DNA of 64,000 nucleotides from contig JAMXDE010000066.1 in assembly GCA_026770025.1 (NCBI GenBank), positions 1 through 64,000 of the forward strand, given 5' to 3'. Of this stretch, positions 13,301 to 24,400 are shown one piece after another. Source of the stretch: Craspedostauros australis. Its lineage: Eukaryota > Bacillariophyta > Bacillariophyceae > Mastogloiales > Achnanthaceae. Both the position numbers and the translations under genes were made by a program. Position 1 is the first letter of the stretch; each line of letters starts with the position of its first letter. The notes under the pieces were generated by a model that saw nothing but the letters and a program-made list of their open reading frames with translations, ran no database searches and was not told the DNA's origin.

Positions 13301-13672
13301 GCCCTTGATTTCCGTCGGTTTCTGTGTTAGCGATTCTTCGATTTTCGCTCGTAGTTGCGCGGAGATTGTTTTCGTCACAAATTCTCCTCCTGGTGGTGTC
13401 TCACTTTTCCCACTCTGTTTGGCTGTGCGAATACTCTCCGTCACACCAGTCTCCTCTTGCTTGTTCGCCTTGAGAATGCTCTTCTCCTCGCGATGTTGTC
13501 TTGCAGACCGTTCTTCTTCGGTCTCGTCGATTGCGCTTGCGTCTTCGCCTGATAGAACAGTAGCCGCTGCTACTTCCTTCTCTTGTCGTGGTGGAGTCTC
13601 ACTCGCACCTTCTTCTTGCTTGATAGTCGGGTTGGACAGAGGGATGTCTCTCAATTCCTCTTCCTCGCTCAT
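7391..13672 (-). CDS. gag-pol coding region of copia element A1 (fossil)
   Basis: Roughly 2,080 codons. From the N-terminus: a charged gag with two CCHC zinc knuckles (CHNCGVYGHRSADC and CNYCGIFGHCEAEC, around residues 390-455); an acidic Asn/Asp/Glu-rich linker; the aspartic protease motif DSGASCH near residue 867; an integrase HHCC finger (HRMLGH...CRDC) near 1000-1035; the integrase core with NTPQQNGRVERKF; a second acidic, Ser/Asp-rich linker; reverse transcriptase with KCKWVFKLKRDG and the active-site box YVDDC; and RNase H with LSSSEAEYVALSEA. Domain order and motifs are seen directly; function as a Ty1/copia polyprotein is family knowledge. It has about one break and is treated as a fossil. 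Confidence 0.9.
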
Positions 13673-13754
13673 TCAGCCTGCTGCTCTTGAATGATGTTCG
13701 TCTTCCTCGCACGATACGATTCGCGGGCTCGCCCTGATCTATTGTTTATAAACG

Positions 13755-14548
13755 TGTTGGCAAGTTCTGCTCACGGTAACCTACGATCGTGGAAGATGGT
13801 GTTGGCTGATAGTCGTTCGTTTGCTATTTCATTACTTGGCTACTCCGATGCTCTCGGTGTACGCCGTTCTCTTGCCCGATGCTCTCGGCGCTTCAATCTG
13901 TTTCGTAGATTCAGTCTCCGACTATGAGTCGGTACGCGAGATCCTCTCTCGCTCTTCTCTCTTTACTCTCTCTCTCTCAACATCGTGTGCTCGTGCTACA
14001 CGATACTCCGTGTTCGATGCGTACTCCGTATTCAACACTCCGTTCATTCAGTACTGGCTCCTACTCCATGAGTACTCGCCATTTGAAGTTCACCTTCTGT
14101 ATCCATGATGCTGATGCCCTTCGGTCATCGGATCTTCGCCTCCTGCTCTGACTTGGAGACAGATGTCGACGTGGTGACATGATGACATCCTGTTGACGTC
14201 AGTAGGTGTCCTTCTGCTCTCCAGATGTCATGTTCCATTGGTGATGCAGTGGTCTGTCAGATGATATCGTCATCTGAGGTTTAGTTGGGAAGTACCTCGA
14301 GATTCTCTTGGTACCATTGATGGATGGACGGACGATCTTCCAATTCTCTCAGAAATCGTCATTTGCAAATTTCCTCCAGAAATCTTGCCCCTTTTCGTGT
14401 GTTCCGTTTCCCCTGTAATTCTGACGAATCACAGTATACTATCGACACGAATGTAGTTATACCGTCCAAGTGCGTATGAGAGAATAATGGGTGAACGATG
14501 CACATATACACGTACATCTTGACATATACTCACATATACATCTCGACA
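13755..14548 (-). repeat. 5' LTR of A1 (about 794 bp)
   Basis: On the plus strand it runs from tgttggcaagttctg to acatctcgaca; in element sense it is TGTCGAGATG...CTTGCCAACA, with the usual TG...CA ends. The same sequence occurs in plus orientation at 25343-26121, and diverged copies lie at 18113-18875 and 45136-45916. Adjacent internal sequence (13744-13754) holds the palindrome GTTTATAAAC at the expected primer-binding position. Confidence 0.88.
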
Positions 14549-16775
14549 GGTCCGTGTGCTGGGGTTATCCGCCTCGGGGTCCATGTCTTGGTCGAAGGTG
14601 ACACGCCTGTTGTTGTTTATACCCTTCCTGAAGGGGCGGACCACGCTCCGCACCAGTACACGTCGAGATTCGTCATCCAGCACGTGGTAGGTGAGGAAAT
14701 CCCCATGGGACTCTGCCACGCCGAGCCAGTATCCTGACTTCTCCTTCGAGTTCGGAAAGGTAGCGTTGGGGTCATGGTACAAGATCTTCTCGTAGAATTG
14801 GAAGGTCAAGAGCGCAGAGATGTCGACGGTTTCTCCGTGTCGTACGGTGTATGGGATTGCGTATCGTAGGGACGGGTCTGATGTGTGGTTGTGCACGTAG
14901 CACATGTATCGGAAAGCATGGAACCATGCTTTTGGTGGTGCCCCTGTCCGGTCAATGAGTGTCGTGACACATCGCTTCATGTACAGGATGGCGTTGTGCT
15001 CGGCCGGGTTCTGTTGCTGGTTGTGCGGTTCTGTCAGCCTTGATTTGATGTGGAGGTCCCTAAGAAGCTTGAGGACCTTCTCTCCGGTATATTCCTTCGC
15101 GTTGTCGCTGTGGAAGGCCCATGGTGCCCCCTCTGTCCTGATGAAATCCTGGAAGGCGACGAAAACTCCTTCTTTCTTCTTCAGGCCGTACGCGTTGATC
15201 ATGTGGGAGGATGTCCCGTAGAAGATTTGCGCCATGGAGTATCCGTCTCCAAAAGACTTGACGTTGGAGAATATGGTGCCCGTCGCCACGATCTCCCGGA
15301 TTCGTTGTCGTCGCATCCACTCGAATCTGGACTTCTTGTGCCTTCGCATAGGGTAGGTGATCACTGCCCGCATGAGTTGTGTGGTTCTGGCAAGGGTCTG
15401 CTTGATCACATGCGTGGGCAGGTACCCGAGGTACGGTCGGATCTTGTGAAGATCGATGGACTTCCATTTGGCTCGGAAAGGAAACCCTTGGTGGCTGTAC
15501 TCGGTCATAGCTTCCGCAGGGTGTCGGTCCATGGTGTCCATTGGATTGTCCTTTCCCGGATCATCAATCCCAATGGGGTTCTCGCCCTTGGTGTGCCCGT
15601 GGTATTCAGGTGCGCTTCGCGGGTCTCCCCGGTGGGTGTCAACACGTGTTGCCTTGGTCACGCCGATTTCGTTGGGGATGCGAAATGTTTCCCGATTTCT
15701 CTGGAACGCCGGTTCAGATCCTACCGAGTGTAAGGATGAGATGACGCTGTCTGCCTCGTCATCCGGATCTGATACCTTTGTCGATGGAACGTTGGTTGAC
15801 TCGGTGTATCCCTTTTGGTCCATTCCTACCGCGTTGGCTTCGCGATCGATGCCCAGCTCCCTGTATAGGTGGTCGATGTCTCCCGCGGAGAGATTGTCCA
15901 CCATGTCGAAAAGGGTGCCTTGGATCGAGATGGCAGTGTCGGTAGCCGATTTCACAAATGTTACCGTGTCAATTGCATGTGACATTCCGATGAGCTCCTC
16001 GAGACTTAGGGTGTCAAGGAATGCGTCCACCTTGGGGTACTCCTGGTGCACACGGTTGGATCCTCCTGTGGCGTGCTCATCTGGGTGACGGGCGTTGGGG
16101 TCCATGGGTTCTCGTCCCTCCATGGGATTATCCGGGGTACCGTCCTTGGCCTGGCGTGTCCTGGGTTCCATGGGATCCTTCAATGCGTTGTGGGCGCTTG
16201 GATCCATTGCTCCAGCGTCATGCGGTGCATCAGGTTGGTCATCCCAGTCGACTACCTTGTCTCCTCCGATTGGGTCCCTGGTAAGGTAGCAACCCATGGG
16301 CACGTTGCATACGTGTCCTCCTTGGTGATCCGAAGGGTTCCATCCTTGCTTTGGGGTGATGTCATAGGTGGGCAGATCCTCATCGTCCTCCATGATGGGG
16401 AAGACGTCGAACGTCATCAGCGCGTCTTGCATCTCCAAGTTGATCGTCGTGTCTTCGTCAGGCATTAGGCATTGTCGGCCTGTGCCTGGTGTCGAGAACG
16501 ATGCCCGGTGTTCCGACGAAACCGTATCGAGGACGGTTCCACTGGCCCGAATTTGGTGGTCGGATAGCAGCGTCACCCGACTGTCGACGTTCAGAGCGGC
16601 TTCGTAAATCCGGAGGATCACTTCATTGCCTTCCCTGGTCCTGGCCTTGATACTTGCGTCTACCACCGCGAGGTTGTTCTTCCTCATCGTGCTGGCCACG
16701 GCACCGACAATGTTGTACGTCCGATGCGGATAGATGTAGTCAATCTTCCAGACCCGGTCCTTGTTCCCGATAACG
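14549..16775 (-). CDS. copia B: end of protease and integrase region (fossil)
   Basis: Minus-strand frame beginning (right) with VIGNKDRVW and a TLLSDHQIR block typical of the second half of a copia-type protease, followed by a long Pro/Asp-rich linker and an integrase core. The core is recognised by HSDNAKEY near the middle and by QQQNPAEHNAILYMKR, the variant seen in some protist copia lineages, and by a downstream SGYWLGVAESHGDFLTYHVL block. Coding sequence stops where the LTR of A1 begins. Lineage assignment is inference from these motifs. Confidence 0.75.
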
Positions 16776-16950
16776 CAGCAAGACACGGGAATTTCGCTGA
16801 AACTCGATGCCGTTTGCGTTCGACCACATGGACTAATCCCCCAATGCCCCAAACGAAATCTGGGTGGACTCAATGGACCACCATTGAATTTGTAGTTTAA
16901 CGTATTTAACGCCTTTTGGTTTGAATACCGAACACCTCCCAACGAACACA

Positions 16951-17110
16951 AGTTCGATGAAAGTACCACCAGTTCGATGAAAGTACCATCACTTCGATGA
17001 AAGTACCACCAGTTCGATGAAAGTACCACCTGTTCGATGAAAGTACCACCAGTTCGATGAAAGTACCACCAGTTCGATGAAACTACGACCAGTTCGATGA
17101 AAGTACCTTA
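16951..17110. repeat. 20-bp minisatellite, 8 units (left subterminal)
   Basis: Eight units of agttcgatgaaagtaccacc with one or two changes each. The same core, ttcgatgaaagta, forms the array at 21106-21328 in the same orientation. Confidence 0.93.
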
Positions 17111-17576
17111 GTCCGACAAAGGTCCTGCGAGTCCAATGAAAGCGGACACTCTGCAACGCGCGCCACAACGGTTCAAGAAACCAACTCGTGTCCAAACAGC
17201 CATTCTGTTGCAACAAGACCCAATGACAAAAACAAGAGCCCGAAACCCCGTGCCAATCTGTGTCACTCCGCATGACAGAGGAAGAACTCAGCAATCAGCC
17301 AACCAATTGGCACACCAACATTCACCAACAAGAGGAAGCAAAGGCAGCAGGGAATTTGGAGTGTTCCAGACAGAATTGCAGTGCAGCTGGAAAGAGCGTA
17401 GCCTGTGGCGTGGGATAATGGTGAACGTGTGATGATCGGCAGACGCGACGGGTGTGCGTTGTGTGTGCACTCTGACTGTCTCAGCAGACGCAGCGGGCAG
17501 GAGAATTTGCCGCCGCTCCGTCCGTCATCAGACCGTCGACCAACGCGACTCAAAACGTCGAAATGTCCACGCGACA

Positions 17577-17955
17577 TTCCATGGACACGGAGATTTCGCA
17601 TCGACCTCCAAGGCTAGTGTATCAATGTAGACCACCTGTATCACACGGGAAAAGTACAAGCCACATCATACATGTTTATCACAATTGTAGCATTGTGACA
17701 TTAATAAGTTCCTATCAACACACATTATCTAATGAAGGGATAAATGCCTACTTCAGTTGTAGATATGTGCATCATCCATCTGTTTGCTCCAATTCTGTAC
17801 ATCGTGGATCGTATTCTGACCAAAGCTTCATAGGAAAGGATAACAGATTAAACTTTAACAAGAATAGCGCATCCCAAGCATTCCAATGGGTATACTGCCA
17901 GCTAGCAAGTGTATTTATCCATCTGGAAGAGATGCTGATATCCAAATCTATGAAC
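17577..17955. repeat. left arm of internal inverted repeat
   Basis: Pairs with 20530-20920 in reverse orientation at roughly 75-80 percent by eye: for example gagatttcgcatcgacctcc here against ggaggtcgatgtgaaatctc there, and ttccaatgggtatactgcc here against ctagtatacccattggaa-like sequence there. Adjoins further diverged repeat units up to 18112. Confidence 0.8.
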
Positions 17956-18112
17956 CTCGTCATACTCAGTGCTACGCTCGACGCTGCACAATCTTCTGCA
18001 TGTCTACGCATTCCTCAGGCCATTTTGTGAAATCCGACCGGCGGCACCACTCCAATCACACTCTAAAGAGTACGGCCATGGAGTTTGAAGTCCTTGATTT
18101 GCCTGGAAGGGA

Positions 18113-18875
18113 TGTTGGCAAGTTCCGCACACGGATGGCCTTGGCATTGCTGACGATGGTGTTGGTTGTTACAATACTCTCGTTAGTTCATTACGTTGCT
18201 ACTCCAATACTCTCGGTATCTCTTCGATGCTCTTGAAATCTCTTGTCTACCCAATGCTCTCAGTGGTTCGTCCATCCAACTATGAGTTGGCATGTGAGAT
18301 GCTCTCTTGCTGTTACTCATATTCTCTCTCTATGTTGATATTGCGTGTTAGTACCACGCATGATAGCGTGTATTCGACGCAATTTTGATCTTCCTCCTTC
18401 TACTAGTCCACTACTTCACATGTAGTAGTCAGTGCCATGCATTCTCTGCACCTTGCACCTTTCACAATGGCCATGATACTTCAATCATAAGATTCCGAAC
18501 CAGCTGTCAGTTCGAATGGCATGGACTTTGGAGTCAATGTCAGTCATCGTCATTCTATGGATGTGCTGATTCCATATTCCATTGATGATGCTGGAGGAGT
18601 ATCAGGTTGGTGTCATTTGAGGTTTAGTTGGGAAACATACCGATCCAGTATCGATATCATAGGTTTCTGGATGAGTGGGCAGATCGAACATCTGATACTC
18701 TCAGATTTCCTGTCTCATGTCTGTCCGACATTGGGCACAAAAGTGGCGTGCATAATTTTGGTTCGTGATTCACACAACCGTTGATGGCCAATGATGCAAA
18801 TGTCAATGCTGCTCAGCGTGCGTGGGGTGAAAGAACAATGGGTGAGCGATGCACATACACATATACATCCCAACA
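18113..18875 (-). mobile_element. solo LTR of copia family A (diverged)
   Basis: Runs on the plus strand from tgttggcaag to tacatcccaaca, matching the LTR of A1 in layout: the tatgagt motif, ctctctctatgttgatattgcg, aggtttagttggga, and ggtgagcgatgcacatac near the end. It is clearly more diverged than the LTRs of A1 and A2. Flanks are similar 5-mers (aggga left, cggga right), and the two flanks together match undisturbed repeat units at 19137-19150 and 19690-19705, so the insertion site can be read. No internal sequence remains, as expected after LTR-LTR recombination. Older than the A1 insertion. Confidence 0.75.
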
Positions 18876-19819
18876 ACGGGATCTAATTCTACTGATGCTG
18901 ATGTCCTGCAGTACTGAAACATACGCATCATGCTGCTCAGCGTCCTGAGCAGATGTGCACAGAAAATGTCAATCATATTCAATGTAGCACCTTGGCAAGT
19001 CCAAACACACTCCATGGAGGGCAGTCATGGAGTTTGAAGCTGCACATCCGCTAGCAAGGCACATCAACATGCCCTCAGGTGAACCTCATGTCACAACGCT
19101 GCTGAGCGCTGCTTGATGTCAGCATCAGTAGAATTAGATCTCTTCCAAATGGACCAAGGACTTCGAACTCCACAGCCATAGCCATTGAAGTCTACTTGGA
19201 GTGTTCAGCAGTTGCATGTCTCAAGACAGCCGACCAAAGGCATAGATGTGTGGAATACTGCGCAAGGCAATGCCTACCGTAGAGATGCGTCCCAGGCAGT
19301 ACTGCATGATAACAGCATCTTTAAGACTGGATCCCATACAGATGAACCTTGCATTTCCACCACCATTTGTGTACTCTTCAGATTGCATGCGGAGTGACTG
19401 AAGTGTTTGTGTGGAGTATGATCGATGCTGTCTATGCACATATGCGCAGAACACTGTACAACGCGAGGCGTATCTTTCAGCACCACGTGATATGAGCATC
19501 CATGAAATTGGATCCCTTCCTGACGGATCTAGGGGCTTCCAACTCCATGCCCGTATTCTGTGATGTATGGTTGGAGTGGTTGTAGCGTTGGATCAGAATA
19601 CGATGGACAGTTCCTATGCGCAAATATCCAAATCACTGCCCAGTGCGACACGTACTGTTTAGTACTGCGTGATATCAGCATCTGTAGAATTAGATCCCTT
19701 CCAAATGGAGCTAAGACTTCAAACTCCATGACTGTACTCTTTGGAGCGTGTTTGAAGCTACGCAGTTGATCATATCTCTCAAAACAGCTTGCCAAATGCA
19801 TAGATATGCATAATGCAGT
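18876..19819. repeat. head-to-head array of about 185-bp diverged repeats (centre of foldback)
   Basis: The motif tctaattctactgatgctgat (18882) appears inverted at 19120-19140 as atgtcagcatcagtagaatta, and again in that second orientation at 19511 and 19693. Spacing between like landmarks is 181-193 bp. The switch in orientation is near 19.0 kb, next to a perfect hairpin (CTGCTCAG at 18933-18940, loop CGTC, CTGAGCAG at 18945-18952). Short frames here show no domain. Confidence 0.75.
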
Positions 19820-20156
19820 GGCCCGACGCATATGGAGAATAGCGTGGGAACAATGGCGGCTTCGAAACCATGACATGTTCAACGAAGCCGAGTCAGCCGA
19901 GCAGGAGATGATGGAAGCCATGCGCGACAGGTCGGAAGACCTGGCAAGCATGCTCCAAGCCGACAATGCCGTCCATAAGCGTGTGCTGGCAGTACGTCCA
20001 GGATGCGAGTCCGACGCTGCAAGCGTGGCGCTGTGGATGGAGCAGGCGGCGAGACTGCTGCGAACCAACCTAGCCACAGGCCCTCTGCTCAAGTGGATGC
20101 AAGTCCACTCGAAGACGGGGTTCCAATTGCACCGCAGGACCGAGCCCAACAAGTGA
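19820..20156 (+). CDS. C-terminal fragment of LINE ORF2 (partial)
   Basis: About 111 codons of element sequence ending in a natural stop at 20154-20156. An ATG upstream at 19806 belongs to the target duplication, so it is not the element's own start. The peptide has RRIWRIAWEQWRLRNHDMF at its beginning, a Glu/Met-rich middle (ESAEQEMMEAMRDRSEDL), then LWMEQAARLL and a basic end (HRRTEPNK). The WEQW...RN block resembles the region after the reverse transcriptase in some protist LINE proteins, but no catalytic motif is present in this fragment. The frame is intact across the piece, suggesting a fairly recent insertion. Assignment rests mainly on the structural hallmarks and on the second copy at 641-1196. 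Confidence 0.65.
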
Positions 20157-20318
20157 GAACGAAATCGACACAAGCAAACAAGTGCTGAGCACCCATACTT
20201 CAGATTCCGTACCCCCTCCAGGTGTTCCACCTGGAGTTGAAAGGAGGCGGAGAAAAGCATCGCCGACGCAGTCGCAGCATAAGACCGACTAATCTATGAG
20301 TTATTTATTTATTTATTT
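19820..20318 (+). mobile_element. 5'-truncated LINE with perfect 15-bp target duplication
   Basis: The sequence tatgcataatgcagt occurs at 19805-19819 and again at 20319-20333. Between them lie a C-terminal coding piece, a short 3' UTR containing gttgaaaggaggcggag, and an (ATTT)n tail just before the right duplication. Target duplication, 5' truncation and simple tail are hallmarks of target-primed reverse transcription. It inserted into a repeat unit in the right arm of the DNA transposon and is younger than it. A more decayed relative lies at 641-1196. Confidence 0.85.
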
Positions 20319-20333
20319 ATGCATAATGCAGTA

Positions 20334-20920
20334 CAGAGTCAAGCGTACCACACAGTATGCCGAGGTTCATAGATTTGGATACCAGGATTCCTTCCAGACG
20401 GATCCAGATACTTGGAAACCACCCCCATACCCATTGAAGCACTTTCACTATGACGAGGTTGGTAGAATTGCAGATGTTGGATCTTTCATATGAAGGTTTG
20501 GTCAAAACCCTGCATACTGCGCAGAGTCGCCGTGCGGTATCATGTGATTTGATTGCGTAGAATGTGCAACATCTTCTAGATGGATCCAGTCACTCGCAAG
20601 CTGGTAGTATACCCATTGGAATGATTTCAATGTTCTGATCTTGTTTAGATGGAATATGTTTATACTTTTCAATGAAGACTTGGTCAGAATACGATCCACA
20701 ACGCACAGAATTGGAGCAAACAGGTGAATGATGCACATATCTACAACTATAGTAGGCATTCATTCCTTTCATTAGATGATGTATGTTCATATGTACTGGT
20801 TAATGTTGCCAGTATGACAAACATGTATGGTGTGGCTTGTACTTTCCCTGTGTGATACAGGTGGTCTACATTTATATTCTGGCCTTGGAGGTCGATGTGA
20901 AATCTCTGTGTTCATGAGAT
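20334..20920. repeat. right arm of internal inverted repeat and repeat units
   Basis: Reverse complement of 17577-18010, with gaggttcatagatttggatacc (20362) matching atccaaatctatgaacctcg (17940). At least two tandem units of about 190-200 bp are visible, marked by ggatcc/ggattcc near 20385 and 20583 and by tacccattg(g/a)a near 20429 and 20612. Confidence 0.78.
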
Positions 20921-21105
20921 GTCACTCACACGTTTTGTGCAACTGAGTGCTGTGAAAATCGACTGGTTGGTGGAATTCGGGACTCCAAAAGGGCTGGTTC
21001 GTGGATTTCCTCGTGAACCAACAGAATAACACGACTCACAGCTTCGCACAACATTGGTTGGTGGCGTTTCGACGAAAGTACGCACGCGCCAATGCTGGTC
21101 GCAAC

Positions 21106-21328
21106 CATTCGATGAAAGTAACACAGGTTCGATGAAACTAATGTCACTTCGATGAAAGTAACACCACTTCGATGAAAGTAATGTCACTTCGATGAAAGTA
21201 ACACCACTTCGATGAAAGTAACACCACTTCGATGAAAGTAACAGGACTTCGATGAAAGTAACACCACTTCGATGAAAGTAACACCACTTCGATGAAAGTA
21301 ACAGGACTTCGATGAAAGTAACAATACT
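21106..21328. repeat. 20-bp minisatellite, about 11 units (right subterminal)
   Basis: Units of acttcgatgaaagtaacacc, with variants ending taatgtc and taacagg. Same core and same strand orientation as the array at 16951-17110, so relative to the transposon ends the two arrays are direct, not inverted. Confidence 0.93.
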
Positions 21329-21490
21329 ACTGTTAACGTCTATAACGTCTAATTAACGTCGTGACACACGGGCTCGGTCTCCCCGTCCGACTCATTGGGG
21401 TTTTGACGTGGTTGTGAACGGGACCGGACTGATTGGAGTCTTGCGCTTGTGGTCTCCGCGAACTTTCGGCGAAATTCCCGTGTCTTGCAG

Positions 21491-24400
21491 CATTGTGCGC
21501 CTCCGTCACATACCGCGTATGATTGCGGAGAGAAGGTCGCCAGGTTGATCAGCTGTTCGGGTACTGATTGGCATTGTTTGGATTCTGGCGGGTCGACGGG
21601 GCTTGTGGCGTCAGATGAATCACTCATCGTGATCATCTTCACGAGCCGGTCGTTGCCGTTCTCCTCGTGTCCTCCATAATCGACCAGGAACTTGGCAAGC
21701 TCCGAAGCGTCAATCGAGGATAGATCCGAGCCATTCTCGTCCTGGGAATTGGATCCTTCGGTGGATCCTGTGGTGTACCTGGCCAGGTTCGCGTGGGTGA
21801 CACCTCCATACTGCTTGTGTGGCTTGGTTTCCTCCCCTTTCTCTGGGGGCTTCACGCTGGCAGGTGGTTGGGGTTCTTCCTGCTCCTTCTTGCTCTCGAC
21901 GCGGGTGAATCCGGATCCGTTCCGGTCATTGTTGCGGCGGGCCCAGCGGAGGGAGCTGCGGAGTTTCATGATTACTCGGCGGACCTTTTCGGGTAGCCCA
22001 TCGAATACTTCTTGTGAGATGAAGGTGGGGTCTTCCTGTAGTTTCTTCGAGATGGCATTGATGACCATCTCGGTGTTGGATTCACCTTGATCTTGGTTGG
22101 CTTCGGCGGTTGCCTTGAAGATCCTGCGTTTGCCGGACCTTGATCCCCGCTGGGTGTTGGCTACCGCATTGTCTCTGGCGGACTCGGAGATGAGATACAT
22201 GCAGGTGGCTCCCATCGACTGCATGTCCGGGCTTCGCTCGATGCTCCGGACCATGGTGCGTACGTTGATGTCGTCGCAACCGATGAGGTGGTTAAGGAGC
22301 GTGCGGCGTTGTTGTGCGTCGGAGACTTGTTGATCCGGGTTGGTTGCCAGGAAATTCACGTTCGCGAATATATCCTGGATCTCCTTCACATAGGATCCCA
22401 GGTCCTGTCTGCCGGGATTGAAATCGTGTACTCTCTTCATCAGAGAGTCGACCTCCATTCCTCTGATCCAGTCGTTATCGTAGGTATTGAGGAGTTCATT
22501 CCAGAATAGGATACCGTCCTCGGTGAGGAGTCCTCTGGTGGCGAGTCCATGTGCTGGGCCGCCGGCGAAGACGGAGTATAGTCCCGCGAATAGGGTCCTG
22601 ACGTCGCTCGCAACCTGTTCTGGCGAGGTGGTTGTTGGCACTCCTGTCACCGGGTCAATGTGGTCCTTGATCGCGTGGATTCCTTGGGAATGGTATCGGT
22701 GCCGGAACTGGTCATTGATCAGGTACGCCATGTCGTTTCCAAGGAGGTGGGCATGGATTTGGTGTTTCACCACTTGGAAGGATGCCGCATCACTCGTGAA
22801 TTTGACGGAGTCCGGGATGGGGCGTCGCTTCGTTAGCTTGGCCTGGGCGACTGGTGGTTCGCTGCGGGTGGATCCTCGATGTGGTGTATACCCGGGTTCG
22901 TGTTGCCCGTGTGGGGTGTTCGGGCCCATGTTGCGTGGGTCATATCTTCTGAAACCTCCAGTGGGATCGGTTGGACGGTACCCATACGTGGGTGGTCGTG
23001 GTGGATACCCGGGGTGAGGGTGTCCAACGGGGGTGAAGGCTCCTTGTGGTATTGGAAAACCTCCGGCTCCATGGGGAAAATGGCCCATGGGGATAGGGAT
23101 TCCAATGGGCGGGAATCCTCCTGGGTGGGTTCCGTGGTACATCGGAATCGGTGGGCCATGAGGGAATTGGTTTCCCATGTTAGGGGGATGCCCATACGGG
23201 TTATCGCCGTTGTGTCCATGGTTAGTTGGAGGTCCATGGTTGTCGCGGTGCGGGCGGTTTGTCCCAAGGTTCGCGGGTGGATTGCTGGCAGGGTTTCGGT
23301 TCACGGGTTCGTGTCCGTTGTTGCCTCGATAGTTACCCACGCCATGTGAGGCTGGTGTATCCGCGGTACCGTGGTAGGGATGCGGGTTCCGATCGTGGGG
23401 TGGATGGTTCCCGTCGTTCTCTGGGTAGTTCATCCGGGGTGCGTTGGCCCCTCCTGGACCTCTGGCGGTTGTTTCGGGGGCAAAGGTTACTACCTTGGCG
23501 CTGGTTGGGTTGCGGTTGTAGTCGCCGATCGTTGCTGGGTCTACGTTGGGGAAAAGTCGGTTCCGTCCTGTGGGACCTCGGTTGTCGGGTACGTCTACGG
23601 TATCGTCGTTACCAGGGTGTTGGTCGTAGTCGGGGCCTGGTTCGGTATCTTCGTTGGGCGGGGTGGTACCACGGGTGTCGATGATTACTGGTGACGTGTT
23701 TTGTGATCCTTGCTTGGCGATGCCGGAGAGTTGGGTTTCGTTCTGGAAGTTGGGTGGGGTACGGTGCGGGGTATTCCCACCAAGCAGGAGGGAGAGCCCA
23801 GATGGGGTTCCTCCTGGGTGGCTGTCGTTGTCGCGTCCGGTTCTATGGGTAGATGCTTCTGACCCAGATGAGATGCTGGTCGCGGATGCGTTGGAGAGTG
23901 CCTTCTTGTGTTCCCCGATGGCATTCAACCACGCTTGGTTGTGGTGACGTTTGCCGCATCGTTCGGAACGGCAGAAGTCTGCCATGGCTTTGGCGGTGGT
24001 GTCCGTGTCGGTGAACATTGCATCAAGGGTGGATTCGAGAGTGGATTCATCCTCAACTTCGATGGATCTGACCCATTCTCTGATGTGGTTGATGAGGAGT
24101 CCTGTCTCGTAGTTCCTTGCAACGTCGTCCGGGTGCTTGAGGTTGAACATGATTAATGCCGGGTTCATGTCGGTGGCTTCTTCATGGATGGTGATCAGCA
24201 GTTGGGAGATGGTCTTCTCTTCTGCGAGGGTCTTGGCTGGAAAGAGATCAAAGATCATGGCGGTTTCGATGCTGATCCGAAACTCTTGCTTGAGTTCCGT
24301 GAACGCGTTCCACGTAGTCTTGTGGACATGGCGCACGATTTCGGTTTCGTTGGTTCTTTCCTTTCGGTTCCATGCATCCACGATGATGGGGTGTCGGAAG

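Larger units (their letters stand above)
7219..14548 (-). mobile_element. Ty1/copia LTR retrotransposon A1 (family A), nearly complete
   Basis: On the minus strand the order is full 5' LTR (right), gag, protease, integrase, reverse transcriptase, RNase H, then a partial 3' LTR (left). That order of integrase before reverse transcriptase marks Ty1/copia. The right LTR is about 794 bp. Only about 152 bp of LTR is recognisable on the left (7219-7370), so no target duplication can be read. The right edge lies inside element B, showing A1 is younger than B. The coding region has about one break. Family A is the commonest copia family here: A2, A3, A4 and a solo LTR at 18113-18875 are relatives. 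Age: moderate; the left end has been remodelled. Confidence 0.9.
16779..21487. mobile_element. 4.7-kb foldback-like DNA transposon, non-autonomous, with TIRs
   Basis: Ends are inverted repeats: CAAGACACGGGAATTTCGC at 16779-16797 and its complement at 21469-21487, with weaker similarity for another 10 bases. It is flanked by CAG on both sides (16776-16778 and 21488-21490), which can also be read as a 5-bp GCAGC duplication. Taking out the element with one CAG leaves an uninterrupted flanking copia protease motif, which fixes the boundaries. Inside: 20-bp minisatellites near both ends (same orientation), and between them head-to-head arrays of a diverged repeat of about 180-195 bp meeting near 19.0 kb. 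A solo LTR and a LINE fragment are later passengers. No transposase frame was found, so it must have been mobilised in trans. Superfamily is not assigned; a 3-bp duplication occurs in CACTA and PIF/Harbinger, but the termini fit neither clearly. Confidence 0.75.

Noticed and set aside
8081-13694. Long plus-strand frames inside A1 (for example 10319-11011 and 12029-12793)
   Set aside because: Antisense shadows of the gag-pol frame; Val/Leu/Ser-rich translation typical of reversed coding sequence.
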